Origin: Brachypterus glaber
Taxonomy: Eukaryota; Arthropoda; Insecta; Coleoptera; Kateretidae
Assembly (NCBI GenBank): GCA_958510825.1
Contig: OY294048.1
Span: 17,997,589-18,061,588 of the forward strand
DNA: 64,000 nucleotides
Reading direction: 5' to 3'
Shown: positions 1 through 9,990 of the stretch, piece by piece
How positions within the stretch are numbered: the first letter of the stretch is position 1
Layout: each line of letters begins with the position of its first letter
Position numbers and translations under genes: made by a program
Notes under the pieces: model-generated
Databases searched by the model: none
Seen by the model: only the letters and a program-made list of their open reading frames with translations
What the model was told of the DNA's origin: nothing

Positions 1-832
1 ATAATTAGTTTATTGTAATTCGTTTTGAATTTTTTTTCTTTATTTCAAATGTGAAATACAACTTAAATGTTGAAATTAATTTTATTTTATTATTTTATAG
101 TAAAATTGTGTAAACTGACAACGTGGCTTACGCCATTTTGACTTACTCGTCATATCTTCTGTCTTTTGTTACCTTCCCAGTTATTCTACCTAAGAAAACG
201 TTGAAAGGCCAATATAGAGTTATAGATATGTGCATTCAGCACGACAGGTCATGACCGCCATTTCTTCACAGGAGACACCACATAACTGGAAACTGTTGTA
301 CGCGAATAAAAGTTTGTTTGACCAGTGTAGGTATACACTACTAATTATTTAAATACATATGTGTATATGGAACTTATTTCTATAATTTCTGCCGTAAATA
401 TGGTAAATTCTAACGAATTCCCGGCGCGTGGTAGATCCTTCAGCTGATTTGAGTATATTTTTATTGACACGCATCGATCGTTCTCGAGTGTTAAATTGCT
501 ACTGTCCGGAGGGCACCTACCCGAACTCACGCGCAGAAATGCTAGGAGATTTTCAGCGCGTTACTTACAAAAATACAATTAATTTAAAATAAAATATTAT
601 TTTTAAATTATAACTAAGTAAAGAAATTAAATGAAATTATGTATAATAAAACCCATATTAAAAATAAATACAAACACAGAAATGTGGTTGTAACACCTAC
701 AGAAATATACGTATGAGAATAAAAAAAGTCATGGGCAGTCATTTGGACCCAGCCGACAGAAGTAAAAACTATGGTTTGGACTTTTTTGGACATGCATGTC
801 GCTAATCCATAAAATTTTCCCCTACCATAAAT
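1..832. other. AT-rich flank, one weak exon candidate
   Basis: No gene can be supported here. On the minus strand 345-530 is open for 61 codons and is richer in GC than its surroundings. Its peptide (core NDRCVSIKIYSNQLKDLP) faintly recalls an OB-fold segment of telomere end-protection proteins. There is no convincing splice site or partner exon, so it is left unassigned. Confidence 0.2.
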
Positions 833-955
833 CACTAGCGTCTACGTCCCAAATTCAATTCGGTCTTTCGCGCTGTTGCCAAATTGTGCAATTCAATATA
901 TCTTTGGTTTTTGGTTGTTTTGGTGTTTTTTGAATGTGGGACGTAGACGCTAGTG
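833..955. repeat. short inverted-repeat element (MITE-like)
   Basis: The two ends are inverted copies of about 25 bp (CACTAGCGTCTACGTCCCA at the left and its complement at the right) around a 70-bp centre. No clear target duplication is visible, so the class is unknown. Confidence 0.5.
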
Positions 956-1723
956 GCCCCTAAGCACAATTTACACTAAGTTGATAACATTATTTTAAGG
1001 TTGTACCACTTTTTTCTGGGGTCACGATTTTTAAAGCTCATAAAATTCTTTATTTAACAATATATTTTTAATTTTTTTTAAATTATTTTGAGGGTGTTAA
1101 GTGTTAAAAATTGGTATTTTCATCAAAATTTCTTTAAAAAAAATAAGCAATTTTTGTTTAATGATACAAAAATTAAAATTATACTTTTAAACTTATTTTA
1201 AATGATAAAAATAAGAATTTTCAAAGGAAATAAAAGAAATATAAAAAAATCTCATTTTTAGCAACAAAAAAAAAATGTATCAAATGACCCCTCTTTCTAT
1301 TTTAAACAAATTTCTCTTTGCCTCCAGCCTCTATTGTGCCCCCTAGATATATCAAATATACACCGAAAATAATTAACTTTTAATTTAATGTTAAACTAAA
1401 CAACCCCCTCAAAAACTCCAAAAATCCCAATATTCGCTCGATCTATCAAATGACTGGTATATTAGGCAGAATTGGGACTGGGGTTAAGTGCTCTGTACAC
1501 ATAGATCAGTGTCAAAGTTGTGACCTAATAAACTTCGGCCTCCATATGCATTTTGTTCCATTTGCTGCGGTTAATGGTGTGTGATGGGGAATTGATTGAG
1601 AAATAATGGCAAAGGCGATGCTTTGGAATCGCCAGTTTATGCGTGACTATACACGAAAGGATAAAGTTAGTTTAAGCTAGTAAGTCTATGTTGTCCTGAA
1701 CTAGAAAATCAGATGATCACCAC
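956..1723. other. diverged repeat copy, no gene
   Basis: AT-rich with no coding capacity. The part from about 1010 to 1440 resembles the interior and end of the foldback element at 26545-27257 (shared order: AAAGCTCATAAAATTC, a poly-T block, then GGTATTTTCATCAAAATTTC). It appears to be an old diverged copy. Confidence 0.35.
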
Positions 1724-2010
1724 TAAAACTGGAATAACTTTTTTTCTACGACTGCTTTAGAATGTAAGCAAATACACACACGTTTTAAACACAGAATGAA
1801 TCCATTCTAGCTCTAGATACGGTATGAATATTCCGTATCAAGTGTTAGAATGAGCACATGTAGTGCCATCTCTTGTTTATGAAAGTAAAGAAAACTGTAG
1901 CAAAATTAGCAAAAATCTATATATTTTACCATGAAACATTGAATAATTTAATGCAATTTAAAGTTTTGCTTTAAAATTACATAGTTTATTAGTTTTTCTT
2001 AATATTTGGC
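1724..2010 (+). repeat. dispersed repeat, uninterrupted copy
   Basis: The first 130 bp resemble 2403-2532 (shared words CTACGACTG, TAGAATGAGCACA). The remainder, from about 1857, resembles 4418-4537 and then continues into sequence like 25132-25165. This copy lacks the mariner, so it represents the pre-insertion state of the locus at 4.5 kb. Confidence 0.5.
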
Positions 2011-2402
2011 CAATTTTTTATCAATTTAGTTCAAAAAATTAAAACTGCTCAATCTATTGTTAAATATTTAAACCTGATATCTGTCACAACGATCTAAAAT
2101 AACCTTCAATTTTTGTATTATAATTTGTAAATATGTGCTAAATTTAAATAAAAATCTTTTTTAAGTACTGATTTGATAAAATTATTAAATAAGATTAATT
2201 GCGTTATTTAAAAATATGTGTTTTGTTGCATTTGCAATGTCGAGTTACAAAAAACATTGTTTTTAACCTTGCAGTCGAAAAAAAAGTATAGTCTTCAACA
2301 CGTATGGAATAGTCATTCCGTGCTCGCGGGACCGTCAAACTCGCCTAATACTTGTATGACAAACTTTTCGCTCGCGCGAAATATTGTCTATTCCATACTA
2401 GT

Positions 2403-2532
2403 TATAGAATATACTATTCTACGACTGTTTTACAATGTAGGCAAACTCATACGTTTTTTAAATACAGACTAGTTTCATTGTAGCTATAGATATGAAATAA
2501 ATATTCTATATCAAGATTTAGAATGAGCACAG
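2403..2532 (+). repeat. second copy of the 1724-1856 repeat
   Basis: It lies in the same orientation as 1724-1856 at roughly three-quarters identity by eye. Both end in TTAGAATGAGCACA. It encodes nothing. Confidence 0.45.
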
Positions 2533-4417
2533 GGAAAAGAAGCTAAACTGGATTGAAGATTAATAATCTTGAATCAGCGCTATGCTAGTTTCTCCATTCG
2601 GCAACTCTAGTTATACTTCTTTGCAGGAAAATCTTATTCTTGTACGCTGACAAAAGTTATATTTTGTTCAAGATTTAACTAGTATTAAAATTAACTATAC
2701 TTTAACCAATTCTAGATACAATTTTGTTCCGAGTATTACTTATACTTATTTGTAGATTACAAATAATTGCATTAAGTATAAAAATTTTTCACGTGCATGT
2801 AATAATTACTTTCTTCAAGTGTAATATCATCTCCTATGTACATCTTTTTATTGTTTTTAGTTTAGTTATTATCGTTACAAGAGTCTGCTATACTTAAAAA
2901 GAGATTAGTAAGTTTTGTATCAAGAATTGACTTATTTTATATAAAATATTTTATTTTCTAAAAAAGTACACTTAATCTTTATTTAAATTTACTTTATTAT
3001 TGTTTCAAATGTCTTTAGTATTTCTGCAAATATAGGGTGTTTTTAATCAAGAATACTGTAATGTCTAATGAAGTGGTGCTTACTAAGCACCACTTATCTA
3101 AACCAAAAAGCACTGCTTAGGCTATTTAAATTACACAGTCCCATAAAATAAAATAAAAGTCCGGAGTTCTAAAGAAGACTGTAATATTCTTATGCAATTA
3201 TTGAAACCGAAACTGATATTTAAAAAATATCGCGGACCCTCAAAATCTTGAGATATAGCGCACAATAGTTTTTTTGTATGTATGTTTTAGTTTTCTAACA
3301 TGAAAAGTCTGCATTTTGAAATTGTTTTTTAGTTATAGTCTCGGTAAAAGTGCATATTATTCTTGTGATATATAAAATAGGAAAGATTTTGCTATTGTTA
3401 AAAAAAGATACACATTAAATCGTCCCAAGCAAGCATTTCCAAGTACATACTTTGCCAAACGAAAATTTCAAATGAAGTACCCCAACCAATGTAGTCAAAT
3501 AATGTAAAATTATTACTGTAATTACCTTTAAATTTTTCGATTATCCCATTTCGAAAGGAGGTCCTCCATTTTTATTAGGTTTGTTGGAGATTCACTAAAT
3601 TCAGTTCTGAACTGTTGTTTATTGGCTATTTCAAGTCACGTGGTAACAAAGATTAAACCTATATTGGTTAAAACCAGTTATGAATAGTTCATAACTCTAA
3701 ACTAGTAAACCTATTATTTTATTCACCACAAACTTAAAACTTTTGTTGAGGTGCGAAAGGGCGCCGGTGAAATGCAGGCTGATTGCTGCATGTTCTCTTA
3801 GATGAAACATAATACAGACAAGAGTATCTTTTTTTTGTTGAAAACTTCAGGCTACTATAGTTCTTCACATGAAAGAAAGTCTCCGAAGTAAGAGGGAGGA
3901 ATCATTCGCGCTCTCTTCTTTCCGCCAAGAGAGTAATAAGGCGTGGGTGCCTACATCGGGCCTTCCACTTGCACACACATTCCATATTTTCTGTAGCCAC
4001 AGTTCCGTGCCTTAAACTATACATTTTGTTATCAAAATTGATAAAAACCCCCACACAAAATGTTGGAGCCATATTTTCCTTAGCTTCTCCCGGTTTTACC
4101 CGTCTATGTGCATTTTATATCGCTAAGAGTAACTTCATCTTTTTAAGTACGAAAAGTTTAGTAGGTGTACAATGTTTCAATTAATTATTCTTAAAAGTTT
4201 CGAAAATGTTAAACAAAAACCATTCTCAGCACTACAGTTTAACACAGGGTTTTGAAAACCAAGGGTTTTTCGGCCTATGGCTATATAAAGTTTTTTTAAT
4301 ATTTCCTATTCTGGAATTCGCTATTAAAGTTTGGCAGTCTAATTTTGGGACACCCTGTGTATTGTAAAATTTTAAGTATATGATTATTCTTGAATATAGA
4401 TTTGATTTTTTTCCCTG
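2533..4417. other. no recognisable gene
   Basis: AT-rich DNA. Short open frames, such as 3969-4184 on the plus strand, show no domain or codon signal. A word like a transposon end (GGGACACCCTGTGTA) occurs near 4348, but no partner end was found. Confidence 0.4.
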
Positions 4418-4539
4418 TACATATGGTGCTATCTCTTATCTACAAAAAAATAAAGAAAACTCTATAAAAACAAATAATGTATAGTTTGCCATAAAATATT
4501 AATTCATTTAATGCAGTTTAAAGTTTTTAGTTAAGATTA
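4418..4539 (+). repeat. older repeat interrupted by mariner (left half)
   Basis: Homologous to about 1857-1985. It ends at the TA (4538-4539) that begins the mariner, and the homology resumes after the second TA at 25132-25133. The comparison supports mariner insertion into a pre-existing repeat. Confidence 0.5.
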
Positions 4540-5459
4540 CGAGGGTACGTTTTTATATTCGCGAAACGGAGGGGATGGCAGGTGTTGGGGGGTATCTCGC
4601 ACAACATTTTCTCTTGCTCAACTCTTCATTAGTATAAATACCAAGTCTCGTAGTACTCGGGCATTTAGTTTGTAAGATATCGTCGATCAAGCAAGACAAA
4701 GTGTAAAAAAATATCGGATATGGAAAAAATTGAACACCGTGCTGTTATTAAATTTCTAACTAAGCACTTAGTTTACGGCGACTCTTGCCCTGAAAAATTC
4801 ATGGTTTACAAGTGGCATAGTCTCTTTAAACAAGGGAGATTCACTTGAAGACGACGTCCGGCCTGGACGACCCGTCGATGTGAACACACCCGAACTTATT
4901 GAAAAAGTCGAAAAATTAATATTGGAAGATGCGCGTCTAAAGAAGAAACAGCTTGCAGAGTATCCGATACAACCATTTTTAAGATCCTTTATGACCACCT
5001 CGATATGCCAAAAGTCAGTACAAGATGGGTACCAAGAATGCTTACCCCACCTCAAAAACAACTGCGTGTTATATGTTGGCGTGATTTTTTGCAGAAAAAA
5101 CGAGGATAAAGTTTTAAACCGGATTGTTACTGGGGATGAAACTTGGGTTCTTTATTATGAACCGGAGACCAAGCAAGACTCCATGTAATGGTATAAAAAG
5201 GGTGCACCACCGCCAAAGGAATTCAAGGTGTCTCAGTCGGCCGGAAAACTCATGGCCACCATTTTTTGGGACCTGGAGGGAATCCTGCTAATCGACTACA
5301 AGGACAAGGGTGTTTCCATTACAGGAGAATACTACGCTAATATTCTAGAGCTCCTAAGGGAATCCATCAAACAAACGAGAAGAAAAAAACTAGCCAAAGG
5401 TGTACTGTTCCTGTACGACAACGCGCCTGTGCACACGAGTTCTATTGCAATGGCTGCCC
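4540..5459 (+). mobile_element. mariner element, left part, split by the Polinton
   Basis: It starts with an inverted terminal repeat (CGAGGGTACGTTTTTAT) directly after a TA. The matching right terminus lies at about 25106-25131, followed by TA. Without the Polinton the element would be about 1.24 kb, the usual size for mariner. The Polinton target duplication CTGCCC occupies 5454-5459. The broken transposase shows that the copy was inactive or has decayed since. Confidence 0.85.
4720..5459 (+). pseudogene. mariner transposase, N-terminal two thirds, broken
   Basis: This is the cut-and-paste DNA transposase of a Tc1/mariner element. The first ATG is at 4720. The frame shifts between about 4848 and 4880, and a stop codon interrupts at 5186-5188. 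Recognisable pieces include a helix-turn-helix region, VTGDETWVLYYEPETK with the first catalytic Asp, KLMATIFWD, and LYDNAPVHTS with the second catalytic Asp. The third acidic motif (PPYSPDLAP) lies 19 kb away at about 24841-24875, on the other side of the Polinton. Frame damage in both halves shows that the gene is dead. Confidence 0.85.
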
Positions 5460-5543
5460 AGTAGTGTTTTTTAGAGAGTTCATAATCCTCCCATACTCCC
5501 ATTTTACGGGGGCAGTCGAAAAGTTATTCTGTTGGTTTTTTAA
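5460..5543 (+). repeat. Polinton left terminal inverted repeat (outer part)
   Basis: Matches the complement of 24722-24805, differing by one G in a G-run. Homology breaks at about 5544 and resumes at about 6460-6520 against the inner part of the right terminal repeat. This suggests that about 0.9 kb has been inserted into, or expanded within, the left repeat. Confidence 0.85.
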
Positions 5544-5736
5544 AAAAAGTGTTATTTTTTATGCGGTTGGAACGACAATTACCGTGGAATTGCTCTTAAT
5601 AATAATGTATGTATAATTTGTTTGCGTTTTAGAATTAATTAGTTGTTTATGTTAATTTAGCTGTTCACGGAAAAACATGATGTCATCGCATTCAAGTTAG
5701 TAAACACAAACAATTAATATTCCACAAATAAAATAC

Positions 5737-6455
5737 ACTGACAAAAATCTAAATAATATTATTAAAATTTTAGCAAGCAAGTAAACCTAGCATAAAAAAG
5801 CAGAGTGAAAAAGTATGGTGGAAAAGTAGCGCGCAAAATTACTGCGAAAAAGTAGCGCGTAAATGTACCGCGCACTGACAAAAATCTAAATAATACCATT
5901 AAAATTTTAGCAAGCAAGTAAACCTAGCATGAAAAAGAAGAGTGAAAAAGTATGGTGGAAAAGTAGCGCGCAAAATTACTGCGAAAAAGTAGCGCGTAAA
6001 TGTACCGCGCACTGACAAAAATCTAAATAATACCATTAAAATTTTAGCAAGCAAGTAAACCTAGCATGAAAAAGAAGAGTGAAAAAGTATGGTGGAAAAG
6101 TAGCGCGCAAAATTACTGCGAAAAAGGAATTCGAAAAAGTAGCGCGTAAATGTACCGCGCACTGACAAAAATCTAAATAAGACCATTAAAATTTTAGCAA
6201 GCAAGTAAACCTAGCATGAAAAAGCAGAGCGATAAAGTATGGTGGAAAAGTAGCGCGCAAAATTACTGCGAAAAAATATGGTGCAAAAGTAGCACGTCAA
6301 ATTATTGGAAAAAAGTAGCGTTCAACATTACTGCAAAAAAGTACCTCAAAAAAGTAGCGCGTAAATGTACCGCGTAAATGTACAGTGCAAAATTACTGTG
6401 AAAAAGTACCGCAAAAAGTAGTGCGTAAATGTACCGCAAAAAAAAGTAGTGCGTA
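5737..6455. repeat. 137-bp tandem satellite inside the left terminal repeat
   Basis: Units begin ACTGACAAAAATCTAAATAA at 5737, 5874, 6011 and 6161. The first two periods are 137 bp and the third is 150 bp because of a 13-bp insertion (GGAATTC-containing). The fourth unit decays into short motifs (AAAGTAGCGCGTAAATGTACC) up to 6455. Nothing comparable is present at the right end. It is not a CRISPR array, since the units are contiguous without spacers. Confidence 0.85.
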
Positions 6456-6459
6456 AATA

Positions 6460-6530
6460 TATCGAGATGTGAGATAGGTGATGACGTCAGTTTTCCTCCA
6501 ATTTTTTTTGTTATGTACAGTCGGAAAATT
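6460..6530 (+). promoter_or_regulatory. inner left terminal-repeat segment with a CRE-like site
   Basis: This segment matches the complement of about 24590-24650. It contains the palindrome TGACGTCA at 6482-6489, the consensus site for CREB/ATF-type bZIP factors. The same palindrome occurs in the right repeat at 24621-24628 and 24698-24705. Conservation in both ends suggests a promoter or replication-control role, which is inference. Confidence 0.5.
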
Positions 6531-6860
6531 TCTTTTATAGATAATTTTGGAGGGTTCACAAAATAATTCTATAACTTTTTATAGTGTATGAAAATTAATA
6601 AAATATTTAATTCAGTATACATATTGACTTTAATTTGTTTGCGTTGTAGAATTAATTGTTAGTTCGTGTATGTGAATTATTAATTAGTTTATTTTATTGT
6701 TTAACTTAAGTGTTTTTGTACATGACTTGATTATTAAGTTGCATTTATGTAACTACTTTGTTTGTTTAGAATTAATTGCTTTTTTTCATGCGTTTCTTTA
6801 AACTGTTGGAAAGTTTGCAAATCAATTTATTTAATAACACGGTTTTATACAGAGTGTTTC

Positions 6861-6955
6861 AAAAATTATTTATAATATTAGATAAAGTTAACTTTAGGTC
6901 ATTACTTAAAAATTATTATATAATATTAGATAAAGTTAACTTTAAGTCATTATTT
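6861..6955 (+). repeat. two-unit direct repeat upstream of the membrane-protein gene
   Basis: Two 47-48 bp units share ATATTAGATAAAGTTAACTT and differ at a few positions. They lie just upstream of the ATG at 6981 and may be part of its 5' region. Confidence 0.6.
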
Positions 6956-6980
6956 AAACATTGTTTAAGGCAATTACATC

Positions 6981-7496
6981 ATGATTAACGAATTGTTATT
7001 GTTGAGTTTTTTTTCCAATCCACAACTTATATTTTTAAAACCTTATAATGTTAAGGAAATGTACATAACCTCTACCTCTTCTTGTAATGTAGATGTTAAT
7101 TTGGAAGTTCCTAATTGGCCGCAAAACTTCAGAAGAATGTCCTTAAAAACTCTGGAATATGAAGATTATATCATGGAAATATTTATTGACGATTCCAATA
7201 ATTTAAAAATATATAATAAAACATTTTTAAACTATCAACTTATGATGTCTTTTGTTAACGGTAGTAGCCTAAGAACCGATTGGCACACAATTTTATGGAA
7301 CCAGAATCTTTGGAATAACAAATGGGAAGAAAAAATAATGGATGAACAAAGATATTATTTTAATAAGTTAATACTTTTTCTAATTTTCTTTTTTATTTTA
7401 TTTATTAGTTTTTTATTAATTGTATTTATTTTTTATAAAAATAGGAGAAAATTGTATACATTTAGAAACAGTGAAATTACTGAATTAAATAATTAA
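6981..7496 (+). CDS. predicted single-pass membrane protein of the Polinton left arm
   Basis: 171 codons, family not recognised. A weakly hydrophobic N-terminus (residues 1-20) could be a signal peptide. Residues 20-128 are polar with several Trp and two N-glycosylation sequons (NKT near 79, NGS near 93). Residues 130-152 form a strongly hydrophobic helix (LILFLIFFFILFISFLLIVF), followed by a short basic tail (KNRRK). That is the layout of a type I membrane protein with a small cytoplasmic tail. It is the first gene inside the left terminal repeat and points inward. A surface or host-interaction role is possible but unproven. The frame is intact. Confidence 0.6.
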   Translation: MINELLLLSFFSNPQLIFLKPYNVKEMYITSTSSCNVDVNLEVPNWPQNFRRMSLKTLEYEDYIMEIFIDDSNNLKIYNKTFLNYQLMMSFVNGSSLRTDWHTILWNQNLWNNKWEEKIMDEQRYYFNKLILFLIFFFILFISFLLIVFIFYKNRRKLYTFRNSEITELNN

Positions 7497-7506
7497 ATTA
7501 CATTTT

Positions 7507-7756
7507 TGTTTAACCTCTTACTATTCTACTTAATTAAGCATCCCCTAAGTGCAGGACTTGTGTGGGCTAGTAGCAGAGGGAACCATCGGCTTAGACTGAC
7601 TTTCGAACCAGTTTCTAGGGAGTGTTCGTTTCTCTTTTTACCTTCACCAAATTTCAATTATTAACTAACTGAAAAAGGCAAATCGACACCAGTGAGAATC
7701 GAACTCACGATAGTAGATTTACTATTCAGACGCGCTAACCACTACGCTATGTCATT
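7507..7756 (-). mobile_element. tRNA-derived SINE-like insertion within the Polinton
   Basis: Read on the minus strand, the unit begins with a tRNA-like head (7684-7756), continues into an unrelated GC-richer body (about 7530-7680) and ends in AT-rich sequence. That is the plan of a tRNA-derived SINE. Possible short flanking duplications (CATTTT at 7501 and at 7753) are weak. It lies between the membrane-protein gene and the leader promoter. No second copy was found in the window. Confidence 0.45.
7684..7756 (-). tRNA. tRNA-like head, degenerate (probably not functional)
   Basis: The internal promoter boxes are excellent: A box TAGCGTAGTGG and B box GTTCGATTC. The D stem (GCGT/GCGC) and T stem (GTGAG/CTCAC) both pair. 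The acceptor stem has at least two mismatches and the anticodon stem pairs poorly, with ATAGTA/TACTAT forming a competing hairpin. The sequence resembles an elongator-Met or Thr type tRNA. It reads as a SINE head or pseudo-tRNA. Confidence 0.5.
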
Positions 7757-7926
7757 TTAAATATGAACGTGTAGTTTTTATTTCTTTCTGGACACTTAGT
7801 ATAAAGTATAATATGATGCAATATGTTATTAACAATAAGTATGCAGTGACCATGAAATATGATTCAATGTTGACAATTAGTACGCAGTGATCATTAAAGT
7901 TAATAAATAATTAATGAGTTGTTTTG

Positions 7927-8016
7927 TATATAAACTTGATTTTTGTGTTAGAATATCATCAATTTCTTAAGTTCGTTCAGTGGAACTAAGTTCTAGTTCA
8001 GTTTAAAGTTATAAAG
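7927..8016 (+). promoter_or_regulatory. putative promoter and spliced leader exon of the left-arm genes
   Basis: A TATATAAA box sits at 7927-7934, an initiator-like TCATCA follows about 25-30 bp downstream, and a second TTCAGT lies near 7976. The segment ends ATAAAG|GTAAGG at 8016/8017, a good splice donor. The best acceptor is TTGATTTTAG ending at 8920, immediately before an ATG. This arrangement suggests a non-coding leader exon, but there is no transcript evidence. Confidence 0.45.
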
Positions 8017-8578
8017 GTAAGGATATATTATTTTTTCACTAAACATTTTTATTTTTTATTTTGGATTATATTTTTAATTTTAAAATCATATTTTTAACAC
8101 AAAAGTGCATTTTTTTTCTAGTAAAAATCTTTGATGCTAGTAAATAAAAAATTTGTTTAACTTTTTATTTAAAAAAATGGTTTTTCTCAAAAAAATTCTA
8201 ACGGTAGACTTTAAATTTAAATTATACGTGTTTTTTTTGAATGATTGAAACTATGTTGGTTTATGATTTTTTTTAAACAGATTATAAACCATATATACCT
8301 TTTTTATTTTTTAATTGTCATTGTTTTTAATTTTTTGTATTTATTTTTACCTTGGTGACTAAACTTTTTAAAATATGGGTTTCGTCAAAAAAAAATTAAT
8401 CGATCTGTAACTCTAAACTAAAAAAATTACAGACCTTTTTGTTTTTTTTTTGAATTATTTTTGAAAAAATTTAAAAGATTTTTATATTTTTTAAATTTTT
8501 ACTGTTTTTTATTTTTAATATAAAGTTAGTTAATACTAAAAATGCATTTTGGAAAAATTTGAAAAATTTATTTTAGTT

Positions 8579-8794
8579 ATGGAGCGACAAGTCTTCTATG
8601 TTAAAAGAGGAAAATGTAGTGTTTGCCAAACAATTTTTAAAAAAAAAAGTAAAAAATGTAAAAATATTTTAGAAACCCAAAAAATAATATATTGTAAAAA
8701 GTGTAGAGTAAAAACAATTTTTTTAATCAAAATAACAATTAAAATTACTCTAGTAACAAAAATGCAAAAAAACCATACAGTCAGTCAGTTTTAA
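8579..8794 (+). CDS. small Cys- and Lys-rich protein, doubtful
   Basis: 71 codons from the first in-frame ATG. CSVC (near residue 15) and CKKC (near 41) plus another Cys between could form a zinc-binding knot. The rest is Lys/Ile-rich. It lies within the putative leader intron, and its 3' end runs into the duplicated block, where AAAAGTAAGT could act as a splice donor. AT-rich sequence can make such a frame by chance. Confidence 0.25.
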   Translation: MERQVFYVKRGKCSVCQTIFKKKSKKCKNILETQKIIYCKKCRVKTIFLIKITIKITLVTKMQKNHTVSQF

Positions 8795-8886
8795 GAAAAG
8801 TAAGTTAGAAATACATTTCTAAAAAAAGTGTTACATCAGTTTTAAGAAAAGTAAGTTAAAAATACATTTCTAAAAAAAAGTGTTAC
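8785..8886 (+). repeat. 51-bp tandem duplication carrying donor-like sites
   Basis: Two nearly identical units start TCAGTTTTAAGAAAAGTAAG at 8785 and 8836. Each contains AAAAGTAAGTTA, a plausible splice donor, and ends in AAAAAGTGTTAC. Confidence 0.7.
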
Positions 8887-8920
8887 TGTTTTTTAATTAT
8901 TTTTTTTTTTTTGATTTTAG

Positions 8921-9238
8921 ATGAATTTTCAAAAATTAAAAGAAAAAAAATTTAATTCCAATCAACGTGAAATAAAAAAACCAATTAGTCTTCTTATTGG
9001 AAAAAAATATAAAATTTTATCGATTATGGAATTTGATGGTTTAAACCAAAGAAGTTTAGTTGCCAAGTTGGAAAACTTTTCCGTTTGGATACCTAATAAA
9101 TTTTACGAAATTTTTTCGAAAGAAGCAGTTACAGACTATAATCACAATCATAATGGCAAATTATATATTGAACTAATAAAAACTGAAATAATAGATGGAA
9201 AGGAATGTGCTTTTGTAGATATTGATACGTACGAGTAA
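8921..9238 (+). CDS. unknown 105-aa Polinton left-arm protein
   Basis: An intact frame whose ATG lies exactly after a strong splice acceptor. The N-terminus is basic (Lys-rich to about residue 27). Residues 28-100 look like a compact beta-rich domain: hydrophobic strands GKKYKILSIMEF, SLVAKLENFSVWIPNKFYEI and KLYIELIKTEII, ending ECAFVDIDTYE. No signal peptide, membrane segment or recognised domain is visible. Its position beside the spliced leader and 100 bp ahead of the 216-aa gene suggests co-expression. The strand pattern and SVWIP motif might suggest a nucleic-acid-binding fold, but this is a guess. Confidence 0.55.
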   Translation: MNFQKLKEKKFNSNQREIKKPISLLIGKKYKILSIMEFDGLNQRSLVAKLENFSVWIPNKFYEIFSKEAVTDYNHNHNGKLYIELIKTEIIDGKECAFVDIDTYE

Positions 9239-9339
9239 AGCCTATGAACCTTTTAAATTAAGGTATTTTATTTTTGCAATAAATTATTTAGTATTGTATA
9301 TTTATATTTATTTTTTTTTTTAGTAACATACAACTTAAA

Positions 9340-9990
9340 ATGTCGTCTGAAAATCTTAATGCTGAAACAGAAAGGTTCCTGGGTGATCACATCGAAAGTA
9401 AATCTGAACATTTTTTGGATATGGAAGAAAAAGAATTTCCGTGTACGGCTGATATGGAAGAGGCCTTTGATGGTACAGCAGAAACCAAAATTTTAACAAC
9501 TTACATATGTATTTACGATTTTGAATTTGAGAAAAACGAAGTTACTGAAAATCTTCTAAAGTTTGAGTGGAACGCAGGACAAACTAGAGCTTTAGGCGTT
9601 GCTAGTATTTGGCACCGTTTACCGGTGAATCGAGCCGCTTCGGATATTTTAGAGCCAGAAGTGGAAACAAATATAACTAATTTAGTGTACCATCCATATC
9701 AATTAATAACATGTAATAACTATTTATTACTAATTAATGAATCGAAAAAATGTTTAATAACTTGTATGAGGTGTGCACCATCAGTAATAACTGATATAAA
9801 AAATTATACAAAAGAATTATTCGTAATCCACATCCATTCCCATGGCTACGGGCACGTCCACTGCATGATTTGCAAGAAACATTTTCAAGAACCATGTATT
9901 TATCAAAGTTTTAACTGTACAGAATGTTTTAAATATGATACATTTTTACAACATTTCAAATTATTTGACAGTTATTTTAGTAATTTTTAA
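9340..9990 (+). CDS. unknown 216-aa Cys/His-rich Polinton protein
   Basis: An intact frame preceded at 9311-9323 by a T-tract and TAG, a potential splice acceptor 16 bp before the ATG. Residues 1-55 are acidic and probably disordered. The C-terminal third is rich in Cys and His: CLITCMRC near 145, then HIHSHGYGHVHCMICKKH, CIYQSFNCTEC and two more Cys or His. This probably binds zinc. No membrane segment is seen. It could be a regulatory or host-interaction protein of the element. The family was not recognised. Confidence 0.6.
   Translation: MSSENLNAETERFLGDHIESKSEHFLDMEEKEFPCTADMEEAFDGTAETKILTTYICIYDFEFEKNEVTENLLKFEWNAGQTRALGVASIWHRLPVNRAASDILEPEVETNITNLVYHPYQLITCNNYLLLINESKKCLITCMRCAPSVITDIKNYTKELFVIHIHSHGYGHVHCMICKKHFQEPCIYQSFNCTECFKYDTFLQHFKLFDSYFSNF

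Larger units (their letters stand above)
8017..8920 (+). other. putative 904-bp 5'UTR intron
   Basis: Bounded by GTAAGG and a T-rich tract ending TTTTAG directly before the ATG at 8921. It is very AT-rich and contains a small Cys-rich frame (8579-8794) and a duplicated block with donor-like AAAAGTAAGT words, so alternative splicing is conceivable. Confidence 0.4.

Noticed and set aside
345..530. Exon of a telomere end-protection (POT1-like) gene
   Set aside because: Only a faint resemblance over about 20 residues, and no supporting splice sites or further exons.
4768..5061. Minus-strand 97-codon frame
   Set aside because: It is the antisense of the mariner transposase.
5737..6300. Regular repeats suggesting a CRISPR-like array
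   Set aside because: Units are contiguous 137-bp tandem copies without spacers, in eukaryotic DNA.
6776..6988. 70-codon frame before the membrane-protein gene
   Set aside because: It spans the two-unit direct repeat and looks like low-complexity AT-rich sequence.
7684..7756. A functional tRNA gene
   Set aside because: The acceptor and anticodon stems are mispaired, so it is listed only as a tRNA-like head.
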